DNA of 64,000 bases from Brugia malayi (Eukaryota; Nematoda; Chromadorea; Rhabditida; Onchocercidae): NCBI RefSeq assembly GCF_000002995.4, contig NW_025062476.1, positions 372,001-436,000 on the forward strand, given 5' to 3'. The translations under genes and the position numbers were made by a program. Shown here piece by piece: positions 25,197-38,331 of the stretch. How positions within the stretch are numbered: the stretch's first letter is position 1; each line of letters starts with the position of its first letter. Below the pieces are notes generated by a model. The model was not told the DNA's origin. It saw only the letters and a program-made list of their open reading frames with translations, and did not search any database.

Positions 25197-26262
25197 TGAG
25201 GTCAGTCAATTTGACTTGGAAGAAAGCTCACAAATGTTGAAGCTCGATCTATATATATCTAAGCAAGAAGAGAAGAGGAAGATAGCTAAACTTATTTCAT
25301 CCGAGCAATCCTTCCGCTCTGAGAGGAAGAAAGATTCTGAAGTAAAAGAGAAAATACGGCTGGTGCTAGGAATGAGACATGTCATTGTCAACTGTCGCTA
25401 AATCGATGATGAGACAGCTAATATCCATGTCGCACTCATCGTCAACGACACATCAAACTGAGAAAAGCAGCATAACAAAATAGTTCATTTGCTAATAAGC
25501 AGAAAAGAAATGAAGGAAATGGATTTCGATTCAAATTGCCATGGTCTACTTAATGCTTTGCCAGAACCAATCTGTCGGTGCGTTAGCCAAAGATGAAATT
25601 TTGAATTAGAAGAAATTCTGAACTGTCAACTGCCGAATTGACTATGAAATGCTTTGAGAATGCCGCCGTATGTGTCCTCTGCTCGTATTGAGAATCTTCT
25701 TAAAATCCACTTAATATGCAGAAGAATAGATAACATCTCATCAAGACACTTTTTATGAAATAGTTGGAAAAAATTATTTGAAATCATCAAAGGAGAAGGA
25801 ACAAAGTTTTGTTGGGTGAACAAATTGACCTTTAAGCTTATCATCAACAATTCCATTTCTCTGTGACCAAAGCACAGATTCTCGAACATTCGAACAATTT
25901 TAATCACATCAGCAACTTTTCATCCTCCCTTATATATTCATTTTCAGATGACTCAGTCATACTTTGACAGATCTTCCAGTGTTGACAATGTTAGTAAACA
26001 AATGACTGTTGTAGAATAGAAAATAAACCAATCCAAAAAATAAGCTAAAGTAGTAATTAAATAAATTTTGGTTTGAGTGAAAACTTTAGCTCTATGAAAA
26101 TATAATAATTCAAAATTTTAAAGATTTGATTCAATGACTCAAATCTGAAACATTTCTCTTTGTCTTTTCTCCCATTCGCACAGATCAGAATTTCTTATAT
26201 ACAATGTGAAAAGCACTTTAACCTATAACAGTCGTACAATAGCAAAGTAATAATAACAATTC

Positions 26263-29200
26263 TTACAAATAACAGTGTGAAAGAAGGAAAAAGAGAAAGA
26301 AGAAGAAATAGACTAGTTGGAATGTGTTTAACATCAACGATCCGTTATCAAAATATAAGTAGTCGATTTCTCGAGAATTTAATTTAGGTTCCAGTTCAAG
26401 TTCCGGTTCAGGTTCTGGCACTGGTTCAGACTGGATGAGTAATGATTCTTTTTTGACTGTTGGTTCTGTTTTAGAGTTCAAATGAAGAGATGGTCGTCGC
26501 ATCATATCACTTATAGATGATGACCTTTCGCTTGTTATTGTTGTTGGCAGCGAAACAGCTTGCGTGGCTTTCGGAACTTCTGCTCCGTGGGCAAAAGAAT
26601 TGTGCACAGCAGCTGCCGGATGTTGCAAAGATGACGGATCCGGATGTCGAGACCGGAGCGGAGGTCGGATACTCGGGAACTGTTCATCGACAGAAACAAA
26701 TACTACAGAGTGTACTCCACGATTTCTGTCTAAAAAAGCAAAATGTATTTTTTGGGGTATAAATTGCAAACCGTATAATCTCTGTGACAGAGAGTAAAAA
26801 AGATTTACTTCCGTGGTACTTCACTTCGTCTTGTCTGTAAAAGTTGTGATCACTGATCGGACCTTGATCAAGTGCCGACTTGACAGCATGCGAATATGAC
26901 CCCATCATTTGTCCTTTCGCATAGATGACAAAAATTTCACCCGGTCCAAGTGGGTGATCTGATGGTTCTATCTCTGAGATAAAAAATATTATGATTATTT
27001 GCAAAATAATTATTCCCAAAGATTGAATAACTTTTGAAATTGTAAAAAATAATGAAGTTAGAATATTCCTATAGATATGGGGGAGACAGAGAAAGAGAGA
27101 GAAGTATTTAAATAATAAATTGCTAAAATCCTTTCAGACTTAATATTTTCTATTATTTATTGTGATCAAACTTCAAAAAGTTACCCAGTAAAGATGAGCG
27201 ATTCTATTAACGCTGTAACTAAGACAATTAGCCTTGTTGTATGGGTAATGTATGGGTAAAATAGAGCTGTATAGTGGCTAATCTCGATTTATCGGACAAT
27301 TTCATATTGCTTCTTTCCGTACGATTTCAAAAAAGGTAAAAATTACATTACAATTGACAAAATTATTAACAAAAAAGAAAAATTCTTACCAGCAATTCGT
27401 CTCCTGAACATAACTATCGTCCGGCCATCACGTTCTATGCCGTAAGCTGCCGAAAAAGACTCTTCACCGTCAAGCCTAAAAGACTTGTCATTCGCTCCTG
27501 TCACAAACATAAGCACTGTGCATTGCATCTTTACAACCTTAATAAATGACTGTAAACAAAAGCAGTGCTAACCAAATGTCATAAAGTGGTGTGGATCGAT
27601 CTCTGGTGTACATATCGTTGATTCTCGACCTGCCATCCCGCACCGAACCGATCACAATATCTGTACAATCCATGGGATGAAGAGGTGCCAGAAGTGCTGC
27701 TCTTACTGGAACAATTGGCATCAGAAGAATATTAACTTCAACTCACAGACACAAAACGAACAAATTTCATTTTGCCAAAATATTTCGGCAAAAATATCGC
27801 AAATTGATAATTCAGTTTGTTTAGTGATAACTTCAAAAGCTCTGATAGAACTGAAATAAAAATTTGAGTAAATGCAATTACACAAGCCGTTGTTTTCAGG
27901 TAGTTTAGGAATTGGCACTGGCATTAAATTTAAGTCGATCGGACTTCGATACTGCGACTCATTCATCTGAATAGTTGAATGTGAAATCAATGTCCATCTG
28001 GTGTCGCGCTTATTTCGAGTATTCTCCAAATCGGGAAATAATCTGCAAGAACGATCGATTTCCATGGGTCGCCAACCAATTGAAATCCATGATGTGCTTT
28101 CATAATCCAAAATTATCTCTAGTTCATCCTTAAATTATTACAACTCGTTTAAAGACACCAAGGTAAGAATTATTTATTCAATTCAATCAAAAAAAAAAAA
28201 ACTCTCAAATCTTTCAATCATCACAATTTCTCATTAAAATGTCATCAACAAAAAAATCATCAGAAAATGTCACCATCAAAGTTTCATTAAAACTTACTTG
28301 AACAACTCGTGAATAAACAAAATCGTTCTCATTTAGTGCAATTTTTTTAAAGCATTCTTCTCCAAAAAGACCATATTTGTTATACTTTTTCTCATCCTTT
28401 GGATAATCATAATTGAAACATTTATCATTTTCAGGTTTAGCATCAAATGCTAAAAATATTATTAAACGAATTTAAATTTAATTAAAAACCAGTTGATATG
28501 AAATTGTGGAAGTATAAATTTCGTCTCACTGTTCGATTCTTTCTTTTCTGCCATTCGAGAATATGCCAGAAGTGTCACTCAAGAGCATTTCATACAAAGT
28601 AAAAACTAAAATACTAAAATGACTGCTACTTATTAGTTTAACTTTTAATTGTTCTCGTAAAGAAGTATCTCCTGGCCGTTAATTTATATCAGTAAACAAA
28701 CTTCGATCACAGTTCTGTCCAAAGTAGCCAAAAGAGCAATAGCACGTCCTTCTTACAATTCCATTTGCTTCTTTAACACATTTCCCATCGTTCAGGCAAT
28801 CATCGTCGGTCGAACAATAATCTGAAATTTTCTAGCATTGCAATTAAAACTGAATGCAAGAAATTCAATCTCATCAATTAATTTCTCATTACTTTTTTAT
28901 TCTAATTTTTTTTTTTAAGAAAATAATGCAAAATCTGAGTGCACTGTGACTCTTTTAATGCTCTCAAAAGTTTTTCCCAAGAAAACTTCACAATGCAGGA
29001 AGAAATTCTGAAGGTAAATATGCCTTCCCATTGTTTTTAGAGGAGGAAAGGAAGACAATATATTGAAGTCCAAAATAAGTAAGTCAATACTAGCTGCATT
29101 TTACTCTCCCAGTAAATATATGTATGAAAAGAGAAATGATCAAAGCAGTAGCAAATCAGAGATCAATCAGGAGAGCCATATCATCAATCATTTGTTATCA

Positions 29201-31554
29201 ACAGGCTTATTGATAAGAGTTGTCAATATTGATAAGCGACGTTATTTGAATGCACTTATAAGTGATAGGTAAATGTTCGAATTTTAAGGAAATCTTGCCG
29301 CTACCGTCAAACTTTTTTCAGATTTAGTGACAGACCATCATGATCGATCCGGACGGATCCATCCCCACGAATGTTTCTCTTTTAGAGGAATAAAACTTCT
29401 AATTAAGACGGATATTGTCAACATTAATAGTTATTCATTGCAAATTACCATGACATTTTCATAAACAATTTGATTCGTTTATCTTCTGTCACATATTAAT
29501 GACAATTATGCTCGTTCCAGTTGAATCTAATGCATTTCTTCATTTCGTCTTAAATGACAACACCGCCCGTCCTGTCAACATGGCACAGCTTTAGTTGCCG
29601 TTGAGAAGCACGTTATATCGGTATTCCAGAAAACCGGATGATTTTAACAATAGCAATGGAAAAACAAAAAATTCATACTTCACTAATTGGAAGTCTTTTC
29701 AATAAAAGAAACCATGCACATATTCGAATTTTGAAGTGATTAAGTGATAAGAAGAACAACGAATGAGGGTTAACACATCTAATGCAATTATTTCTTGTTT
29801 ATTATCAGTTCCGTCCTTATTTGTATCACACTACTCGTAAATATCGTTAACAAGATTGCTATTATAATTGTTTTCCGGTAGCGACAAGCATTTATGATTT
29901 TCGGGATAAAGCAAAACAATTCCTGAGACACTTTTAGAAGTCTGTTGATCAACAATTGATTATTTAAATTGTTTAATAGCAGTAATATTCATTAATAGGT
30001 AATTTAACCTTTATATTGGCATAGTTCGCCGGAATATGAATGGCGGCATTTACATTTACCGTTCTCGTAATCACCGTGTTTTGAGCATCGTTCATCATCT
30101 TTTGGCACTTCTTGGACAATATTTACATCAGCACATGATCGAAATTCATAAGCTTGGCCCCACTCTAAAGCTTGACGTTCAAGCAAAACTATACACGGCG
30201 TACACGGACGTGTAGGACGAACTGTCGCATGCTGCAACCTATAAATGCCCAACTGTTACCTTATCTTAGATAATAAACTTTTAGTGCCATTTTGGAGGAA
30301 TAAAAAACTGTTTTGAGAGGTTATTGCTGGAGGGAAAATAAATTCCTCAACTTTCCTCTTTCTTCTTACAGTTCCGCTTCCTAATGCCACTTCTAAACGA
30401 TCATATTTACTGAGCGTTCTCATTTTGCACAATTTTACCAATTTCAAAGACAATTAAAGAAGATGAAAAATTAATTTACAACTTCAAAAAAAGACTTTTA
30501 TTCTAGTTGAGATTTTAAAAATGAACAAAAATCTAAAATTCATCACCGAAATTTAATGGAATTTTGAAGATGTGATTAACCAGTTTGCAAATTCTATAAT
30601 GTGTCTGCTTTAAAACAAAATTTGTCAAAATAAATAATATCTAAAAGAGGATAAACGAACGTTTGATCATCGAGACCAACATATTTGCTACCTTTCAGGG
30701 GCGCTAATTGTTCTACAACATCTCCAGTCTCATTTATCACTGATAAGCGATATCCACCCTAAAAAATATAAAAAATTTTTACTTTTCCGAAAATTACTTT
30801 TTTTTTTTGGCATCATTCCACTTTGCAAAATAAATTTTATTGCATAAATTTGAACTTATTACTTAAATTAATTTCTTTTCAAAAACATTTGAACTGATTA
30901 AGCTCAACCATTAAATGAAGAATTGAATAGGAAAGTGTCCTGCAAAAGTTCAAGAAAGAAAACAACTTGAATCAATTGCTGTTGCTGATACGTTTCATAA
31001 AATGATACATAATAATTAATTAACCTGGTGTGGGTATTGCAATCGCCACGTGAAATTGTATGATTCACCAACGTATAATTGAGTGTAACGTGCTTAAATT
31101 AATTATAAATTTTTGAATTTTGAATTTGTTAAAGAAACATATCAGATATGGAGAAGAAGTTATTCATCATTAAAATGTTGAAATCAATCGGTTTTAATCT
31201 ATTTTAATTTGCTACTTAAAAAAACTTATTAACTTAATCTAAATTAAAGTATTTAAAAAAGTTTTCTACTTTAGGCGGATAAGTCGAAGTGACATTTAAT
31301 TAGAAATTAAAACATACAATGTTTGCTAAGTCTTGATAAAAATGGAAGATACTTGCTGGTATTGATGATTACATTAGTAATAAGAGCAACAATCACTAAC
31401 GACTATCAGGCTTAGGTACACCACACGGACTGATTGTTCGGGCGGAATCCAAGAAATCGAGCGGTGGAAATCGAGCTGACGGAAACGTCAACGCCACGTG
31501 TCCCACGGCACTGTACCGCAACAATAAATGCAACAGAAGCAATAATTGTAGCAT
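26263..31554 (-). CDS. Secreted/GPI-like protein: N-terminal His domain, EGF modules, DOMON domain
   Basis: About 646 residues in 11 exons: 31401-31554, 31025-31092, 30661-30758, 30009-30238, 28702-28821, 28298-28449, 27882-28128, 27573-27705, 27390-27497, 26809-26973 and 26263-26729. Residues 1-18 are a clear signal peptide (AVG before the cut), leaving His19 as the mature N-terminus in HVALTFPSARFPPLDFLD. The first domain (about 19-150) has SPCGVPKP, NFTWRLQYPHQGGYRL and ERQALEWGQAYEFRSCADV. It resembles the BIM1/X325-like or LPMO-like Cu-binding fold in layout, by inference. A partial EGF (CKCRHSYSGELC) and a full six-Cys EGF (CSTDDDCLNDGKC...CYCSFGYFGQNC) follow. A DOMON domain then starts near DYESTSWISIGWRP and runs through CTDIVIGSVRDGR, DGEESFSAAYGIERDGRT and FVIYAKG. 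A Ser/Pro/Glu-rich linker ends in a short hydrophobic tail (FQLVYFFFFLFFLLSHCYL) with no cytoplasmic part, typical of a GPI signal. All junctions keep phase except 27573/27497, which is off by one base. Confidence 0.85.
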
Positions 31555-33881
31555 ACTTTCTACAGCATTTCACTCAAAATATATGAACAAAAAAAAAAAA
31601 AAAAAAAACAAAGCAGATGTTACGGAGAACGAAAGATAATTCTCTGATAATATCATTATCACAAATCACAAAAGTGATAATAGTTTAGTCTTGATCACCT
31701 ATTCTCGGCTCCTCCATTTGATCAGCAGATTTGCACAATTGCCTGTATTGAAATTGCACAGAAATATCAATTTAACTTTGATAATAAAGTTAATAATAAA
31801 TTGTAATTGATAATGAATTGTTAATTCTGATAACTATATTGAAGACTAATGTTAAGATCAGAAGGAAAATCATTACCTTACACTAAAAAAAATTTTCTTT
31901 TTTTTGAAGGAATTCAAATTTTATTTGAGAGAAAAACTCATTATTCAATTTTTGTTTTAGAAATCAAAGATATGATTCTTGAACTGTTTTAATTTTTTGA
32001 TGTGTCCACCTATTCAGTTTAGGAAGTTTTAATGTCAATTCAAGGAAGCATTGAGTTAAGATTGATTCTTCGAAATGATTGTGTTAAGGTATTTCAGGAA
32101 AGTAATGATAGTTTTAAGTGGTATGGGATATATTTAAAAAATTTATAATTTAATTCATCACATCTTACTTTAGTCGTTGTGATAGCATTAGTTGATTTTT
32201 CAAATTTAAGATAAAAAGGAAATTTAAAGGTAACTTTTATAAAGGAATAATTTGAAGTAAAAGTAATAATTGCTTCTGTGCAACAAATCAGATTTTTGGC
32301 AGAGGGAATGGGTAATATTATGATGTCAAGAATACTCAATGTGACAACAAAATTTATATAATTCAATAAACTTTGAATTTCCATACTATATTATCTAAAA
32401 AATGAATAAATTTCAAACTAGCACATTACAAATTTTAATTGCTTCCATAGGTTAAGTGCAATTGTCACAACTCGAAAGGAAGTAGAGGACACAGTTTCTG
32501 GAGTACCGTATCTGTACTCTTTAAATTCTAATATCGTATATCTATTAAAGCTTTAAAATTTGAAAGAAATAATAAGCACAGAGAAAAGAATGGAAGATTA
32601 GAAACATCTGCGCAATTCTCCACTCTTATTTCAACAAGAACGATATCCGTAATAGCATTCTCGACGACATACTTTCAGGGATTTCTCGATTTGAAGATAT
32701 CTGGCAGATAAATTGAAGCAACAATCACATTTACATAATTGCTTATGTAAGCAGGCAGAATGCAAAGAAGAATTTGCAGTAGATTAGTAATTTGAAAATA
32801 AAAATGATTGATAGAAAATTTTGAAAGTCATCAGAATTTAAATTTCAAAAATTTTCAAACTAACTTCAGAAACAAAGAACTGCAAAATAAGTGATAATAA
32901 TATGGTATGAAGCACACTATTAACGTTATTTGACGGTGGAATGGGACTCCACGGTAACAGTTGGTGCTCACAAGGAACTGGTAAAAGTATAAGATAAAGT
33001 GGAGACGTTTAAAGAATTCAAGTTTTTTTTTCGATAATTTATTGAAAAAGTGTGATATGAGAAGAGCGAGAGGGAAAGAGTGTTATTTTATTATTGCATG
33101 TGAAAGGATGAGAATATACATTCATTAATTATTTCATATCTTGTTCAAAATGATAATATGACTCATGAAAAGCTGCTGCTCTTCTGTGCTGTTTGGATTG
33201 GTGAAGGATGATTGAAATTTTAAAATTTGAATTCTCACAAATCTTTAAATTTGTCTAAATAATTCTGTCAGTCAAATCTTCAATACTTAAATCAAGACGA
33301 AACAGGAAGATGAACTTAATAAAGTTAAACATTTATGTTTCAGATTTAATACTGATGAGGAGTACGCCATACTTAAATTATAACTATTTTGATCAGTCGT
33401 ATAGAATTACTGCAAAAGAACCGGATTTCTTCTAGAATAATCTGCATACTACTTTTAATTGTTCCTGCACTATATTTCACAGTCAAAGTTTACATCAAAC
33501 TATTAAATGTTTCGTTATTTAAGATGCTACTAGCATAAATTATAACTTAGTAAACTACTCCATCTGATAAGATACATCAAATGTATCTGAAAATTTTCCA
33601 AGCTATCTTGTTCGTTCAGATTTATACATGGAAGTGATTGGAAAATTCTAACATTTAGCACTTTCAACAATGCTTTCATCATTACGAGATAATCTCTTGA
33701 AAAGTTACCCTCTTCTTACACAAATGTAAACGTAACGAATTAAATCCTCTTTTAAGTCCTTTCAATGCTTGTTTAATTTAACTGCAAAAGCGTACTGCTT
33801 CGAGATATCCATTTGGAGTTTGTTGAGATGATGTAATATTGCTAACGGCATTGAATGATTTCAGTGTGACAATAGCAATGA

Positions 33882-33950
33882 CAGATTGATAATAGCATTG
33901 ACAGGTTGACTATGGCAGTGACAGGTTGACAATAGCAATGACAGATAACG
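33882..33950. repeat. Degenerate 22-bp repeat, about 3-4 copies
   Basis: Copies of GACAATAGCAATGACAG-like sequence with substitutions (TGACAGATTGATAATAGC, TGACAGGTTGACTATGGC). An old, diverged short tandem repeat. Confidence 0.75.
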
Positions 33951-34228
33951 ATAAGCAATATTTTGTGATGAGAAATTAGCCAATGCATGCAATATTAAAA
34001 TGATAAAATGCAATCGTAACTTGCAATCGTTCATCCATTCCATTCCATTTCATTTCATTTATCAAATTGAAAAGTGCGTGAGAATGACAATTTGCACCAA
34101 TTCTTAGTAATTGCAGGAAAATACACAATGACCTTTGCAGGAATAGTTTCAACTGAAAAAATTGGAGAACTGCGATTGGATTAAAATGATAGATACATTG
34201 AGAGGAATTGATTAATTTTTATTAATAG

Positions 34229-34480
34229 ATAGAATTGAACTGAGGAATTGATTAATCAAAGGATAGAATTGAACTGAGGAATTGATTAATAAAAGGATAG
34301 AATTGAACTGAGGAATTGATTAATAAAAGGATAGAATTGAACTGAGGAATTGATTAATAAAAGGATAGAATTGAACTGAGGAATTGATTAATAAAAGGAT
34401 AGAATTGAACTGAGGAATTGATTAATAAAAGGATAGAATTGAACTGAGGAATTGATTAATAAAAGGATAGAATTGAACTT
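34229..34480. repeat. 34-bp minisatellite, about 8 copies
   Basis: Eight copies of a 34-base unit containing GATAGAATTGAACTGAGG and GAATTGATTAATAAAA, nearly identical except in the first two copies and at the last. Period is not a multiple of three and no frame is conserved. Confidence 0.95.
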
Positions 34481-34859
34481 TACGACAGATTAGGAAAGTT
34501 GAGAAAAAGATTGTTAGAAATTATAATTAGGATGTTGGGTCATCATATGATAAAGGATCGAAAAATTGCTCACGGCATTTCGAACAATAGTAATTAAAAG
34601 AGAAGTAGAGTTTATAGAGGTTTTTGGTTTCAAATTAACAGTTTATTATGGTTTGATAGGAAATGGACGCAAAGTTTAGAATGACCTTCCTATAAAAACT
34701 CTTATCACTTTATTAGGGAAATCAGAGATAACAGGAAGAGTTAACAAGTCCGTGGATGATGTTTCATTCGACAATTTCTCCGAAAAACAGGTTTGCGAAC
34801 TGCGCTAAATAATGAAAAGTGAAACAAAAGAGTTGATATTTTTGCAACCCACATCAAAT

Positions 34860-35013
34860 CAACAACAACAACAACAATAACAGCAACAACAATAACAACA
34901 GTAACAACAACAATAACAGCAACAACAATAACAACAACAACAATAACAACAGTAACAACAACAATAACAACAACAACAATAATAATAACAACAATAACAA
35001 TAACAACAGCAGC
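34860..35013. repeat. (CAA/TAA)n imperfect trinucleotide tract
   Basis: About 150 bases of CAACAA interspersed with TAA and CAG triplets. In-frame TAA codons on the plus strand exclude a polyglutamine or polyasparagine reading. Confidence 0.93.
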
Positions 35014-36717
35014 AGTAGCTACAGAACCATAATTATTAATAGCATCACTCTCGAGCAGTAATATTATTTCCATTAGCTTTGGTAATTCTCAAAATCTCAG
35101 AATATAATTTAAAAAAATAAAAAAAATTTGTTTTTTAAATTAATAATAATCCTCAAAGACCAAATATCATTTCACAAAGATGAGTCATTTCATAATATGT
35201 GCACTGATTAAGGCTTGATAAGTCATTTTGAAATGCAAAAAAGACTTTAGGTACTAATAAGAAATCCGTTTCCAAGCAAATTTCACATATTTCAAGAAAA
35301 TGAGTTGGCCTGAGGCATGCAATTCCAGTTGTAATGATAAATAGTCATTTCATTTCTTATCTCATGCAACTATCAAAAAAACTGGAAATTAGTAAAGAGA
35401 CGAGGTTGAGAAGTTCTCTTCCCTCATCTAATTGCCATTTATTTCATTCTAACAAAGAAACGAATTTCAACTCAGAACAAAACATAAATCACTGTTACGC
35501 AGCGATGCGTCACGCAACGTAATCCGTTCCAGTCTTTACAGCTAGTTTTACACTAAAACAAAAAGAGCAATTTAACAAAGAATAGAACGAAAAGATATTG
35601 ATAAAAAAGGTAATGGATTATTTTAATTTACTTTCGTTCACAGCATCTCAAAACCGGATATCGAATAAAATTTCGAAAAAATTCTTGTTTTCATTAATTC
35701 TTGAACTGCTGCTTTTATCTAACAGTAAATAGGGTACTTTGCTTTAAATTTCTATCTTTTGTATTTTTACAACTTCTTCGAAAGAGGAAATTAAGAAAGC
35801 AATGAACTGATAATACTTGTCAAAACTTAAACTGTCAGTTGTTTTACTCATTAAGTGCCTTAAATTTTAATGGCTAAGTAAAATGCATATGTCTTGTTTT
35901 TATCTAAGTACCGGTAATTAAACCTCCGTTTTTACTGCTTAATATTGTACTATAATTAAACCGTAATAAACCGGAATAATTCAGACTACTAACAGGAGGA
36001 TTCTCTGTCTTCAATACATCTCGTTGGTAATTTGTTTGATAATTTTGATAGCTTCTGCTGGGTAATTATCTCTACGCTTATTCCATCCGATAAAAAAGAA
36101 TGCATAGAGAAACGATTTAGTTTTATTTTAAGTGAAATGAATGGTAATAAAGTTTAGTTTAAAAATATTCTGTCATTTTGGCAATATGTTGATGGCAACA
36201 TCCAAAATTTTCATTTTCCACTGCTGGATGAAAACCGGATTCTGATAGGTTTCATTTGTAAATTTCATGAAGCAATAAGCACAGCTATTTTGCGGAGAAT
36301 ATAAATAGACGTTGTACAGCCAATGCTTTCTTATTACAAGCTAAAGTTGCTCGCAACGACTATGGATTCTTTTCAAATATTAAAAATTTAGGGTCTTAGC
36401 TAAATTAAGTTGTCATATTTTTCACTTTTAAGAATTTCCAGTTTCTGTTTGCAATTTTTTAAGGTTGTTTGCAATGGTTTTCCGAACATTATGTGAAGTT
36501 TTGTACCGCTCCGCAACCATTCCGCTGCTTAATTAATTATTTGAATATAATCAGCCTTAAGAGTTATCACAGTTTACTTTTAAATCTATCAAAATAATTC
36601 AGAGAATTTGCACATCAATGAGTGTACCTTAGAGAGTATACTGCAAACATATGCTTGAATACTTCCTTACAAATCCATCAAAACAATCAACAAAGAAATT
36701 TCAGTAGGCTAAAATCT

Positions 36718-37678
36718 ATGTTAATTCAATTGCTGACAACTGCGCAACTGCTGCATTTCTGTTTTACCGATGTTTCTCGATCCCGAAACATCACTGAAGA
36801 GCCCCAGGTAGGTTTACATACCATTACTAACTATTTATTTTCAATTTTTACACCCTAACTTCAATCAAATATTATTAATAACCTCAAATTCAATTAAGCT
36901 ACCATTTAGGTTAAGTTTTTAGTTCTCAACTAAAAACCCAAATTTTTAGGTCCCTATGATGCGACACTTAAACCACACCATGACACCACTACAAGTTACT
37001 GAAGCTATTGAATTAGTTGATACAACTATGGCTGAACAACCAAATTCGGTTTGACTTTTTTCATTAATTTATACATTTTTCATATTAATTGGCTTTATTG
37101 ATTTCAACAATTAGAAAAATAATCTCCAACTGTAATTAATTATTATAATGCAGAAAATGGTACATAGCACCGGATTTCAAGTATCATCGGCCGGATCAAC
37201 ACTAACAGATGTTCCTGCATCAGCCATAATAACTTCATCAGTAGATACAATCACCGCACCAGCAGGGGACAAAAATGACATGTCGTTGACGACGAGAATA
37301 GGAACGAATGATGGAGGTTAATCATCTCAAATTCTATGCAAAACTTTCTTGTGTTCATGAAAACTTAAGTCTTTGCAAAAAAGATGAATTCGTTGAGAAT
37401 AGAAAGCATTTCAAGCATTCAAAAGAAACGCCAAACAATTAGCAAAAGCGCAACTGGCAGACAGTCTAATTTGATTGACTTTCCGGAGCGATAAATTTCT
37501 TGCAGGTAAGCAACAAAGCAATGAAGTCTTCAAACGCCGTGTGATAAAAATGGCTGTCGCTCCAAGTAACGCACCGGAAGTGAAAAATCCAAGCGCTCCT
37601 GTCAGTAACTATCAAAGTGAAATTACGGAGCAGAAACCGCAAGAAGGACAGTATGGCTTCGAGAAAAAGCATAGGTAA
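36718..37678 (+). CDS. Predicted secreted protein, 174 residues, unrecognised
   Basis: Four exons, 36718-36807, 36950-37048, 37154-37316 and 37506-37678 (TAA), with phases 0, 0 and 1 all matching. The N-terminus MLIQLLTTAQLLHFCFTDVS looks like a signal peptide. The start at 36718 was chosen over an upstream in-frame ATG (36622) because it places this hydrophobic stretch at the very start. The rest is low in Cys and rich in Ser, Thr, Val and Pro (TGFQVSSAGSTLTDVPASAI), with predicted N-glycosylation sites NIT and NHT. It ends in a polar, basic tail (EGQYGFEKKHR). The composition suggests a disordered, possibly O-glycosylated secreted product. I recognise no family. Clean splice phases and the signal peptide support it as real. 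Confidence 0.6.
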
Positions 37679-38331
37679 TAGCATCAGAAACAATTGTTCC
37701 TGCAATGAGTTCCGATGAGTCATACAATAATTGTCTTAACAATTATTTACTCCTCTAATTATTTTCTAATTAAACTATTTTTTTTTTTTGAAATTTTTTC
37801 TCGTCACAAATTTTCTTCTCAATTCAATTGTGATTCATAATTAACTTTAATAAGTAATAACGCTTCTTTATATTGCATAATTCAAATTGATATATTCCAT
37901 TTGAATTGTTCTGATGATGCGCTGAAGTTGCAGTCGACCTTCTATAATTGAAAGAAATTCAATAAATGTTATCATGTTTTGATTGAAATGTAACTTTGTG
38001 TAATTTGTCCGTCACCAATAAAGTTATCGTAGATATCATTGAGAGATTCGGGTACAACAAAGAAACTTCCTTACTAGAAAAAAGACTTCTACGTTTCTCA
38101 GCCATCTCTTCTTTTATAACTTCCAATGCCAATTCTAATTTATTGATTCGTTGGATATCCTTTTTAGCTGTACCAATGATTCATTAGAATTAATTGCTTG
38201 AAAACATAAAAAATAGTAATTTGAAAAGTTCCTCCAACTTTTGGTAAATCCATCCCAATTGACCTATTTTTAAAATCTAAACATGAATCAATAATGTCCT
38301 GGCTAGTTAAGATGATATTTTCACTGCCAAA
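37679..38331. other. Intergenic gap between convergent genes
   Basis: Lies between the ends of two convergent genes. AT-rich with a T-run near 37780-37790; it presumably holds both 3' UTRs. A 63-codon + frame at 37996-38187 has no support. Confidence 0.5.

Larger units (their letters stand above)
20317..26262. other. About 5.9 kb without a supported gene
   Basis: Open frames here are short, mostly AT-rich and without convincing splice partners. Contents noted: a (TATCA)n tract at about 22426-22460, an (AG)n run near 24436-24452, and a 30-bp minisatellite at about 24984-25196. Two frames are borderline. One is the + strand stretch to 25401, charged and Lys/Glu-rich, just after the minisatellite. 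The other is the minus frame 25626-25907. I recognise neither. Confidence 0.5.
31555..36717. other. About 5.2 kb without a supported gene
   Basis: Likely upstream region of the DOMON gene and of the secreted-protein gene at 36718. It carries an A-run near 31591-31609, three tandem repeats listed separately, and AT-rich sequence. Open frames are short; the longest (34741-35073, minus) is poly-Val/Ile translated from the (CAA)n tract and is not a gene. Confidence 0.5.

Noticed and set aside
24933..25401. Decapeptide repeat frame on minus and a charged frame on plus after the 30-bp repeat
   Set aside because: The plus reading is broken by a 4-base insertion and TAG codons; neither frame has a splice partner or recognisable domain.
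29063..29272. 69-codon plus frame
   Set aside because: Lies in a long intron of the DOMON gene, with no acceptor/donor chain or known domain.
30256..30453. 65-codon minus frame between exons of the DOMON gene
   Set aside because: It lies in the intron 30239-30660. The flanking exons already join in phase without it.
34741..35073. Minus-strand 110-codon Val/Ile-rich frame
   Set aside because: Translation of the (CAA/TAA)n tract.
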